Made by a program: the position numbers and the translations under genes. Below are positions 57,039-64,000 of a stretch of 64,000 nucleotides of DNA, one piece after another. Where the stretch lies: positions 1,118,501 through 1,182,500 of the forward strand of contig NZ_JALKBG010000008.1 in the NCBI RefSeq assembly GCF_023016155.1, in the 5' to 3' direction. Source of the stretch: Aliiroseovarius sp. F20344 (GTDB lineage: Bacteria; Pseudomonadota; Alphaproteobacteria; Rhodobacterales; Rhodobacteraceae). The notes under the pieces are model-generated. The model did not search any database. It saw only the letters and a list, made by a program, of their open reading frames with translations, and had not been told where the DNA came from. Every line of letters begins with the position of its first letter. The stretch's first letter is position 1.

Positions 57039-57711
57039 CGCTGGCTTCGCGGCGGTCGATTACCAGATGGTCGCGCAGATACGAGGCGATGCCACGTTGG
57101 CTACGAAGTCTTGGAAGCGCTGCCAAGATCTCATCCGCAGCTTCTGGTGCATCGCGACGGATCAGATCGATCTCAGGGATCAGGCTTTCCACCCAGTAGT
57201 CACCGCAACGGATCATTTCAGTCTTATCCAATAGAATATGCACCATCATCGGTGCGACTGTGTCATCAACTTCTGCCTGACCAAAATCTGCCAGCATATG
57301 GGCCCCACAAACGACCTGCGGCTCCCCCGTTAGCATTTCACAGAAAGGGTGATCAACCAAAACCAGGCTGCCGGGAGTGAGAAGAGCACCAGATTGTCCC
57401 CCTGACACTTCAGGGAAGCGAACAGGTGCAGCGCGTTGAGTTTTGGTGATGCTCGAATGGCCCAACCAACGGATCGGAACAAAACGGCCTTTAAGTGTTT
57501 GGACCTTATCCCCAACTTGCAAGTCACGTGCGGCAACCGGACCACGCGAAGTTTCCACCATCGTGTTGGCCGAGACACCTGACAGAGCGACACCAAGTTT
57601 TGCGCGACGGGATTCATTCTGCGCCGAGACAGAAGCCTCACTGCGCACCACCGGAACCCCCGGCCACGAAACGCTCAATTCGTCCTCAATTTTATAGTCA
57701 CGAAGTACCAA
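57022..57711 (-). CDS. Hint-domain protein (hedgehog/intein fold)
   Basis: This 229-residue protein has a Hint domain at about 45-190: GVSANTMVETSRGPVAARDL, GDKVQTLKG, then LVLVDHPFCEMLTGEPQVVCG. The N-terminal Cys of self-splicing domains is not obvious (Asn-Thr-Met), so it may be a non-splicing form. The starts are TTG, at 57711 or, with GAGGA upstream, at 57678. Function unknown; roseobacters carry several such proteins. Confidence 0.7.
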   Translation of the reverse strand: MVLRDYKIEDELSVSWPGVPVVRSEASVSAQNESRRAKLGVALSGVSANTMVETSRGPVAARDLQVGDKVQTLKGRFVPIRWLGHSSITKTQRAAPVRFPEVSGGQSGALLTPGSLVLVDHPFCEMLTGEPQVVCGAHMLADFGQAEVDDTVAPMMVHILLDKTEMIRCGDYWVESLIPEIDLIRRDAPEAADEILAALPRLRSQRGIASYLRDHLVIDRREASVIFSA

Positions 57712-58103
57712 CTGTTAACTCACAACTCACCATTTGTGGACTGGATATATGGAACTCCAGTTCTCATTAAGGGGAATATAATCCGAAAAAATGCCTAAAG
57801 TGTGAAAATGATCAAAAGAAAAAGGGTGAGACGTGATTTTTCGGTCGCAGTCGTTAATGAAAGCCATCAGGAAATTTCCAAAATGACTTATCTTATTGTT
57901 ATTTCGTGATTTATATTTCCGGCCGAACAAAAGTAAAATCGTTAAAGCTTGGGTAACGCTTACGTTTGTCTTCTTGTTTTCTCCGAAACAACAAACATTA
58001 GACTTATCAATAAATCGCATTCATGGTTTTGAATGGCTTTGAAGCGACCTATGGTAGTGCAATCGTTAACGCGACTGTCGATTGTGACAACAATAAGGCT
58101 GAG
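57712..58103. other. AT-rich intergenic region with candidate CtrA half-site
   Basis: The 392 bases between the Hint gene and the trans-sulfuration gene are AT-rich with no convincing gene. TTAA-N7-GTAA lies at 57942-57956, 231 bases upstream of the Hint gene start. A 97-codon frame (57727-58020, minus) has composition and ribosome-site context unlike a real gene. Confidence 0.3.
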
Positions 58104-59237
58104 CTACCGCTGACCCAAATTGTTCAAAGAATCACTCAAGTCTTGCAGCAAGGCATCGACAGGTTCGCACCCGACAGATAGTCGGACATAGCCCGGCGAC
58201 ACTTCATCCCCCCACCGCGCCCGACGCTCCGCAGAACTATGTACGCCGCCAAAAGAGGTCGCGGGTCTTAAAAAACGGCACCCTTCGATAAACTGCTCGG
58301 CGCGGACTTCTGACCCAAAGTCCAGCCCGATCAAAAATCCAAATCGCTCCATTTGCGACGTGGCCAGATTGTGGGACGGATCGGTTGGAAGACCCGGAAA
58401 GCGCACGGATTGCACCGCAGGGTGATTTGCAAGCACCGGGGCCAACTGCTCTGCCGTGTCGCACATTCTGGCGAAGCGCAGTTCAAGCGTTTCAAGCCCA
58501 CGGTAAAGCGCCCATGCCGCATGGGGCGATGGTATGGCACCCGACATTTTGCGCCAATCCCTGATACGGGCCAGAAGCGCTGTGTCACGCGTCGCCACAT
58601 GACCCATCAACAGATCGGAATGACCGCCCGGTGCTTTGGTGTCAGACGCCACGACTACATCTGCGCCCAGATCTAACGGGCGTTGCCCAAAAGGCGTCAT
58701 CGTTGTGTTGTCGACGATTGTGATCCCACCAGCCGCGCGAACCTCTGCACAGATGGCACGCAGATCACATAGATCCAGCCCCGGATTGGACGGTGTTTCG
58801 ACAAACACCACATCAAATCCCGCAAAACCACCTTCACCAAATTGCGCCGATGGCCGCTCTGTGACGGCCACCCCAAAGCTCGCCAGAAACTCGGAAGACA
58901 GCACACGGGTGACGTAATACCCGTCCGAGGGCACCAACAGGCGCTTGCCCGCGCCAAGGCACGCGAACAGAGCCGCCGATATGGCCGCCATGCCAGACGG
59001 CAGTGCCACACAAGGCGCATCTTCCAAAATGGCCAGCGCGTTCTCCAGCGCCTCCCATGTTGGATTGTCAACGCGTCCATATCCCGGCGTATCTGCCGGA
59101 TCCCCCGGCAGATGAAACATCGAGCTTGTCGTGATCGGAAGCGCAATCGGATCCCCCTTGGACAGACCCAGCCCCCGGTGATGCAACAGCTCTGCTGCCC
59201 GTTTCATCGAATTGAGATCTTTAGAAGAATCGCTCAT
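58104..59237 (-). CDS. PLP-dependent Cys/Met-metabolism enzyme
   Basis: This 377-residue enzyme is of the cystathionine gamma-synthase/lyase family. It binds pyridoxal phosphate at Lys in ASDTKAPGGHSDLL and has the Tyr/Arg segments GYGRVDNPTWEALE and PSGMAAISAALF, plus FVETPSNPG. Gamma-lyase, cystathionine beta-lyase or methionine gamma-lyase are all possible. The start at 59237 has GGAG upstream. It lies next to tRNA-Leu. Confidence 0.88.
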   Translation of the reverse strand: MSDSSKDLNSMKRAAELLHHRGLGLSKGDPIALPITTSSMFHLPGDPADTPGYGRVDNPTWEALENALAILEDAPCVALPSGMAAISAALFACLGAGKRLLVPSDGYYVTRVLSSEFLASFGVAVTERPSAQFGEGGFAGFDVVFVETPSNPGLDLCDLRAICAEVRAAGGITIVDNTTMTPFGQRPLDLGADVVVASDTKAPGGHSDLLMGHVATRDTALLARIRDWRKMSGAIPSPHAAWALYRGLETLELRFARMCDTAEQLAPVLANHPAVQSVRFPGLPTDPSHNLATSQMERFGFLIGLDFGSEVRAEQFIEGCRFLRPATSFGGVHSSAERRARWGDEVSPGYVRLSVGCEPVDALLQDLSDSLNNLGQR

Positions 59238-59290
59238 GTCATGCTCCGGATTGCCGCCGGAGTACATGTATCACGAATTCGGCGGGAAAG

Positions 59291-59376
59291 TGGTGCCCAA
59301 GGAGAGACTCGAACTCTCACGATGTTACCATCGGGGGATTTTGAATCCCCTGCGTCTACCATTCCGCCACTTGGGC
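59291..59376 (-). tRNA. tRNA-Leu(CAA)
   Basis: An 86-nt gene on the minus strand with acceptor GCCCAAG/CTTGGGC, A discriminator and encoded CCA, a D arm with GGTAGACGC, the anticodon loop TTCAAAA (anticodon CAA), a long variable arm (CGATGGTAACATCG) and T loop TTCGAGT. The long variable arm and CAA anticodon identify leucine, reading UUG. Confidence 0.95.
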
Positions 59377-59452
59377 ACTGTTTGGGTGAAATACCTAAGC
59401 CACGGGGCAAGGTCAACGGCATTTCCGCCCCTGCCCCGTGCAATTTTTCACG

Positions 59453-60805
59453 TCAGAACAATACGCCGACTAACCAGAGCGTGATGCCCGGGAAAGCCAC
59501 CAGAACCACCACGCGGATCAGGTCTGACAATACGAAGGGGGCAACGCCGCGATAGGTTGCGCTCATCGGGATGTCGCGCGCCATGGAGTTGATGATAAAG
59601 AGGTTCATCCCAACGGGTGGTGTGATCAGGCCAACCTCGACCACGATCAGGGCAAGGATGCCGAACCAGATGCCAGCCTCTTCTGGTGTCAGGCCGAAAT
59701 CCAAGACCTCGATGATCGGATAGAAGATCGGGATGGTCAGAAGGATCATAGACAGGCTGTCCATGACGCACCCGAAAATCAGATAAGCCACCAGCATCAA
59801 CGTTAACACCAACAACGGCGCATAGCCTTGTGCGGTTACCCATTCAGCCAACATCTGCGGGGCCTGGGTGAACGCGAGGAACGAGTTGAAGATCTGCGCA
59901 CCCAACACGATGAAAAAGATCATCGCAGTGGATTGTGCGGCCGCCAAAACGCTGTCCAGAAAGCCCTTCCAGTTCAGGCCACCCGTCATCACACCGTAAA
60001 GGCCGGTTGCTACCGCACCAACGGCCGCACCCTCGGTCGGGGTGAACAGCGCTTGCACGCCGTCTTTGGTCCAGTTCCAGTCAGCCGCGATGCCACCCAT
60101 AACCAGTCCAAAGATGACAACAACGGGCCAGATGGACAGAAGGGTTTTGAAACGGTGTGCATAGGGCACACGCTCGGCCGTGGTTGCACTGTCAGGATTG
60201 ATGCGCACCATAACAGCGACGGTCAGCATATAGCCCAATGCGGCCAGAATGCCCGGCACCAAAGCAGCGATAAACATTTTCACGATGTTCTGCTCGGTCA
60301 GGATCGCGTAGATCACCAGAATAACGGAAGGTGGGATCAGAATGCCCAGCGTGCCGCCGGCGGCCAGTACGCCTGTGGACAACGCGTCGGAGTAACCGCG
60401 CTTGCGCATTTCCGGCAGTGCCACCTGCCCCATTGTGGAAGCTGTTGCCAGCGACGATCCGCAGACCGCGCCGAAACCGGCACAGGCACCAACAGCAGCC
60501 ATGGCCACACCACCTTTGCGATGGCCAAGCCAGTCGCTTGCCGCCTCAAACAACGCGCCGGACATGCCGGACTTTGTTGCAAACTGCCCCATCAGCAGGA
60601 ACAGCGGTACAATCGACAGCGAGTAGCTGGAAAACGTGTCATATGAGAGCGTCTTAAGCTGGCTCAGCGTCACGGATGGACGCCCCATCATATACCAGAT
60701 GCCAAAGAACCCGGTCAGACCCATAGCCAAACCAATGGGCAGACGCAGGAAGATCGCCAGAAGCATCAGAGCAAAGGCGACAATCGCAAGTTCGATACCG
60801 GTCAT
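59453..60805 (-). CDS. dctM: TRAP transporter large permease (DctM type)
   Basis: This 450-residue inner-membrane subunit has about 12 TM segments. Signatures: PIGLAMGLTGFFGIWYM, GAVCGSSLATASTMGQVALP, GGTLGILIPPSVILVIYAIL and IVVEVGLITPPVGMNLFII. It drives uptake of organic acids or similar solutes with the Na+ or proton gradient. Overlaps dctQ by four bases. Confidence 0.94.
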   Translation of the reverse strand: MTGIELAIVAFALMLLAIFLRLPIGLAMGLTGFFGIWYMMGRPSVTLSQLKTLSYDTFSSYSLSIVPLFLLMGQFATKSGMSGALFEAASDWLGHRKGGVAMAAVGACAGFGAVCGSSLATASTMGQVALPEMRKRGYSDALSTGVLAAGGTLGILIPPSVILVIYAILTEQNIVKMFIAALVPGILAALGYMLTVAVMVRINPDSATTAERVPYAHRFKTLLSIWPVVVIFGLVMGGIAADWNWTKDGVQALFTPTEGAAVGAVATGLYGVMTGGLNWKGFLDSVLAAAQSTAMIFFIVLGAQIFNSFLAFTQAPQMLAEWVTAQGYAPLLVLTLMLVAYLIFGCVMDSLSMILLTIPIFYPIIEVLDFGLTPEEAGIWFGILALIVVEVGLITPPVGMNLFIINSMARDIPMSATYRGVAPFVLSDLIRVVVLVAFPGITLWLVGVLF

Positions 60806-61386
60806 ACGCGTTGTTCCTTACCGTCAAGAACCCAGTTGAAGGACCGCCACATCGTGTAGATGGCGACCAAAAGGAAGAAAGCAGCACCAATCAGGCACAG
60901 CCCGAAGGGGATCCACAGAGGGACCTCAAGCTCATAGGTGCTTTCTGCAAAGAAAGGTTTTGATCCCATGCCAAACACTGCACGGAAGGCATCTGATCCA
61001 AAGGGGAACTTTTCGCCAAAACCCAGCCAAAGTCGCCACAAGATGATGAAAGCTGCACCGGTCAGGAACACATCGCCGATAAAGCCAAGGAGGGCCTGAA
61101 TGCGTTCCGGAAGGCGGGTGATGAAGATGTCGACGGTGACGTGGCCCCGTTTGTACTGGCACCATGGCATGAAGGCGAAGACGGCAATGGCACAGCCCAT
61201 CTCGACAATCTCAAAGTCACCTTTGACGGGCGACAGTCCGTAACCTGACAGCGCGCGTCCGATGATCGACACCACTGTGGTCATCGCAATGCCAACCAAC
61301 ACTGCGCCACCTGAATAGGCCATCCAGCGGCTTAGAAATTCCATGATACGCCCCACCCGGAGCTCGGCAGATTTCGCGATCGCCAC
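60802..61386 (-). CDS. dctQ: TRAP transporter small permease (DctQ type)
   Basis: This 194-residue membrane protein has four TM segments. WMAYSGGAVLVGIAMTTVVS is the first, and a VKGDFEIVEMGCAI segment with the MPWCQYKRGHVTVDIF motif is the family core. The GTG at 61386 is used because of AGGGGG upstream; ATG at 61344 (GGTGGGG) is nearly as good. Confidence 0.9.
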   Translation of the reverse strand: MAIAKSAELRVGRIMEFLSRWMAYSGGAVLVGIAMTTVVSIIGRALSGYGLSPVKGDFEIVEMGCAIAVFAFMPWCQYKRGHVTVDIFITRLPERIQALLGFIGDVFLTGAAFIILWRLWLGFGEKFPFGSDAFRAVFGMGSKPFFAESTYELEVPLWIPFGLCLIGAAFFLLVAIYTMWRSFNWVLDGKEQRV

Positions 61387-61486
61387 GACGTTTCCCCCTA
61401 ATTTCCCTTTGCTGCGAGATTTGCAGCAGCGCAAGAAAAACTCCGGGCAGACGGTCAGGCCACCCGGAGCGTTCATTTACACCAGA

Positions 61487-62524
61487 TCACTGGTCCGAAT
61501 ATTTAGCAACCAGCTCTTTGGCCAGTGCAACCATGCCTTCGCCGTCCAGACCTTTCGAGGTCATGTCAGCGGCCCAGGCTTCAACCTGTGCATCACCAAT
61601 GGTTTTGATTTCAGCGACCAGTGCCGGATCCAGCTCGTGGATTTTGTTGTCGGTACCAGCAACGATCTCGCGACCGATCACGTCACCTTTGTCGAACGAA
61701 GCACCCGCCCAGCCCGAAGTCTCAAGACCCGAGTTTGCGTCGATGACAGCTTTCAGATCATCAGGAAGACCAGCATAGGTGTCTTTGTTCATCGCCCAGA
61801 TGAAGAAGGTGTTATAAAGCGAACGGTCACCGGGGATCTCGGTGTGGCTGTCAGCCAGTTCATGCACTTTCAGCGGCGGAACGATTTCCCACGGGATCAC
61901 GCCACCTTCAACAACGCCTTTGGACAAGCTTTCGGGGAAGGTCGGCAGAGGCATGCCAACAGGCGTGGCACCCAGCGTTTCGAACAGAGTGTTTGCCTGA
62001 CGCGACGGGCCGCGCAGTTTCAGGCCATCGAAATCGGCCAGAGCCATTACGGGCTCGCCTTTCTTGTGGATGACGCCGGGGCCGTGAACGTGCACTGCAA
62101 GCAGCTTAACGTCGCCCATACGTTCCATCAGGTACTTTTCCGAAAACTCCCATGCCGCTTTCGACGATGCTTCTGCATTACGTGCGGTCATGAAGGGCAG
62201 TTCAAAAGCTTCTGCTTCCGGGAAACGGCCCGGAGTGTATGCAGGCAGTGCCCAACCACAGTCGATCACGCCGTCACGGATTTGGTCGTAAAGCGCTTGA
62301 GGCTTACCGCCCAGCTGCATCGCTGGGTACAGTTCAACCTTGATGCGGCCACCCGAGTCTTTCTCGATTTTCTCGGCCCATGGCGCCATGAAGTAAAGCG
62401 GCGTCGAGCCCTTTGGCGGCAGGAAGTGTTGACAGCGCAGTGTCACGTCCTGTGCAAAGCTGGCTGTTGCGCTCAATCCTACGGCAAAGGCGCCGGCCAG
62501 AGTGGCTTTGGTCATAAATTTCAT
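61487..62524 (-). CDS. dctP: TRAP transporter substrate-binding protein (DctP type)
   Basis: This 345-residue periplasmic protein has the signal peptide MTKATLAGAFAVGLSATASFA. The core carries CQHFLPPKGSTPLYFMAPWA, the conserved carboxylate-binding Arg in KLRGPSRQANTLFETLGATP and GVIPWEIVPPLK. Ligand unknown. A strong ribosome site (GGGAGGAAGCGA) fixes the start at 62524. The gene order dctP-Q-M on the minus strand is standard. Confidence 0.92.
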   Translation of the reverse strand: MKFMTKATLAGAFAVGLSATASFAQDVTLRCQHFLPPKGSTPLYFMAPWAEKIEKDSGGRIKVELYPAMQLGGKPQALYDQIRDGVIDCGWALPAYTPGRFPEAEAFELPFMTARNAEASSKAAWEFSEKYLMERMGDVKLLAVHVHGPGVIHKKGEPVMALADFDGLKLRGPSRQANTLFETLGATPVGMPLPTFPESLSKGVVEGGVIPWEIVPPLKVHELADSHTEIPGDRSLYNTFFIWAMNKDTYAGLPDDLKAVIDANSGLETSGWAGASFDKGDVIGREIVAGTDNKIHELDPALVAEIKTIGDAQVEAWAADMTSKGLDGEGMVALAKELVAKYSDQ

Positions 62525-62624
62525 TTCGCTTCCTCCCAAACGCGAGTGTATATCCCTGCCCGAGTGGTCTACCCGGCATTGGCAACAATAAGATCAGTCT
62601 CGGCTGACTCGCGCAAGTTTTTTT

Positions 62625-62636
62625 GACCGCTTGGTC
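62625..62636. promoter_or_regulatory. TetR-like dyad upstream of the TRAP genes
   Basis: GACC-GCTT-GGTC, 101 bases upstream of dctP, resembles the GACC-N4-GGTC operators of some TetR-family regulators. No TetR gene lies in the window, so a distant regulator would be needed. Confidence 0.3.
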
Positions 62637-62764
62637 GGCTTTGTTTGATCCTGTCGCTAAAACGTGTTTAGCTGGATTTCGTTGCGTTCGCAACATTGTT
62701 TGTACTATTATATATTATCAACATCTTACGCGCCATGAATGACAAAAAAGAGCGGCTGATGTGT

Positions 62765-62791
62765 GTTGCCGGCTCAAATACTGAACCGGCA
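62765..62791 (-). terminator. Hairpin after the zinc metallopeptidase gene
   Basis: TTGCCGG (62765-62771) pairs with CCGGCAA (62785-62791), with a TCA/TGA inner stem. It lies 6 bases beyond the metallopeptidase stop on the minus strand; a T-run comes only further along. Confidence 0.5.
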
Positions 62792-62796
62792 AAGAA

Positions 62797-63639
62797 TCAC
62801 AAATTACGGGCGGAAAAAGTGTCGCAGCTGCGCATGTCACCACTGTCGAACCCACGCGCAAACCAGCTTGCACGCTGTTCCGAGGTGCCGTGCGTGAAGG
62901 TGTGTGGCATCGGAACGCGCCCTGCATTTCGTTGCAACGTGTCGTCCCCAATCTGCCGCGCCGCATTGATGGCCTCGGCAAGATCCCCGCTTTCCAACGT
63001 TCCAAACCGCTGTTGAACTTCGCGTGCCCAGATGCCCGAATAGCAATCTGCCTGAAGCTCAATCCGCACAGATATGGAATTGCTTTCAGCTTCGCTGACT
63101 TGCTGACGAATACGGTTGGCTTGCATCAAGATGCCAAGTTCGTTCTGGACATGATGCGCCACCTCATGGGCCACAACATAGGCCGCCGCGAAATCTCCGC
63201 TTGCGCCAAGCTTGCGCGACATCGTGGTGAAGAAGGCTGTGTCCAAATAGACTTTGCGATCTCCGGGACAGTAAAACGGCCCGGTCGCACCCGAAGCTCC
63301 GCCACAAGGGCTTTGCGTGACACCTTTATAAAGAACCAATGTGACCGGGTTGTAGCTTTCGCCAACCTGCGATCGGAACAGGCTTGACCAAACATCTTCC
63401 GTGTCTGCCAAGGTGACCGAGACGAATTCACCGGCCTGACGATCAGCTTCAGTTATTTCACCACCACCGCTGTCACCAGAGCCGCCGCCGCCCTGCAACA
63501 GAGGTGTCACATCCACACCCATGAAATAGCCAATGGCAAGCACTGCCAGCAAGCCCAGCCCACCAACTTGCGCCTTGCCCGCGCCTGCGCGTCTGCGATC
63601 TTCGATGTTACGGCTTCCGCGCCGACCCTGCCATTTCAT
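62797..63639 (-). CDS. Neutral zinc metallopeptidase (YpfJ family)
   Basis: This 280-residue single-pass membrane protein has an N-terminal cytoplasmic RR-rich stretch, a TM helix at about 28-45 (LGLLAVLAIGYFMGV) and a glycine-rich linker, followed by a periplasmic protease domain. The zinc site is YVVAHEVAHHVQNELG. Further motifs are SYNPVTLVLYKGVTQSPCGG and IELQADCYSGIWA. Substrate is unknown. Confidence 0.9.
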   Translation of the reverse strand: MKWQGRRGSRNIEDRRRAGAGKAQVGGLGLLAVLAIGYFMGVDVTPLLQGGGGSGDSGGGEITEADRQAGEFVSVTLADTEDVWSSLFRSQVGESYNPVTLVLYKGVTQSPCGGASGATGPFYCPGDRKVYLDTAFFTTMSRKLGASGDFAAAYVVAHEVAHHVQNELGILMQANRIRQQVSEAESNSISVRIELQADCYSGIWAREVQQRFGTLESGDLAEAINAARQIGDDTLQRNAGRVPMPHTFTHGTSEQRASWFARGFDSGDMRSCDTFSARNL

Positions 63640-63778
63640 ACTGAGCTTCCTTTACCTGTTACGCATCGGTGTCGTTCACAGGCAGTTTACCGACCTAATC
63701 GCTAGCATCAAGCACAGCTCACTTGACCTTGGGCCATGCACGTGGTTCGTCAGGGCCAAGAAATTTACAGGCACAGAC

Positions 63779-64000
63779 ATGATCAAAAAGCTTTACGATT
63801 GGACGATGAGCTTGGCTGACACGCCACATGCCCTATGGGCACTGGCAATCGTCGCCTTTGTGGAAAGCTCGGTTTTTCCCATTCCGCCTGACGTATTGAT
63901 GATCCCGATGATCATCGCCCGCCCCTCGCGTGCATTTGTGATTGCTGGTGTGGCGCTTGTCGCGTCGGTGCTTGGTGGGATGTTCGGCTACTATATCGGC
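63779..64000 (+). CDS. YqaA/DedA-type membrane protein, 5' part
   Basis: The first 74 residues (window ends inside the gene) open MIKKLYDWTMSLADTP and run into hydrophobic helices with VESSVFPIPPDVLMIP and GVALVASVLGGMFGYYIG. The family is involved in membrane lipid transport or integrity. The downstream part cannot be assessed. Confidence 0.8.
   Translation, partial: MIKKLYDWTMSLADTPHALWALAIVAFVESSVFPIPPDVLMIPMIIARPSRAFVIAGVALVASVLGGMFGYYIG

Noticed and set aside
57727-58020. 97-codon open frame on the minus strand upstream of the Hint gene
   Set aside because: AT-rich, Asn/Lys/Phe-heavy composition unlike nearby genes, no ribosome site, no domain.

Overview
The window looks like a chromosome segment of a marine Rhodobacterales (roseobacter-group) alphaproteobacterium. 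This rests on the gene families and their order: a TMAO reductase with TorS/TorT/TorR control, TRAP and branched-chain amino acid transporters, class II DAHP synthase, the lipA/RatA-type gene pair, the pyrH-frr-uppS-cdsA-dxr-rseP run, and one-base or ATGA gene overlaps. No database search was possible. Family names come from recognised motifs and protein length.

Layout. 1-6337: the 5' part of torA (Tat-exported molybdoenzyme) with divergent torR, hybrid kinase torS and periplasmic torT. 6338-7031: non-coding DNA with a degenerate inverted repeat and a clean promoter-to-terminator unit of about 170 nt (candidate small RNA or small-peptide gene). 7032 to about 12050: an AT-richer mobile element of the Tn7/Tn5053 type (tniA-tniB-tniQ). 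A divergently transcribed tyrosine-recombinase-fold gene beside it appears to have lost its catalytic residues, and TniB lacks its Walker A lysine. 12083-21184: a quaternary/methylated-amine unit made of a dimethylglycine-dehydrogenase-like flavoprotein, a choline-kinase-like kinase, a betaine-type ABC importer, and divergently an inositol-monophosphatase-like phosphatase and a DeoR regulator. 21256-24458: katG/oxyR.

24455-33861: rseP, dxr, cdsA, uppS, frr and pyrH (isoprenoid, envelope and translation housekeeping), then miaA, a cluster of three DnaA boxes, an AraC regulator, VOC and ABM-fold small enzymes and a lytic transglycosylase. 34039-48590: ssb, a site-2 protease with CBS domains, aroB-aroK, a secreted 529-residue protein, xerD, a DUF1304 protein, a START-type protein, hpt, lipA, a peroxiredoxin, a P-loop kinase, a gamma carbonic anhydrase, gmk, a YicC protein, a PAS protein and class II DAHP synthase. 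48818-57038: a GlxA-type regulator, a GNAT enzyme, and a branched-chain amino acid ABC operon carrying two extra small secreted proteins, followed by a MobA/MocA-like nucleotidyltransferase. 57022-64000: a Hint-domain protein, a PLP-dependent trans-sulfuration-type enzyme, tRNA-Leu(CAA), a TRAP transporter (DctPQM order on the minus strand), a zinc metallopeptidase and the start of a YqaA/DedA-type membrane protein.

How it fits together. The left third concerns methylated amines: TMAO sensing and respiration, and import and oxidation of a betaine-like compound. A transposon sits between the two parts. The rest is ordinary chromosomal housekeeping with transporters. The most unusual region is 6680-12040.
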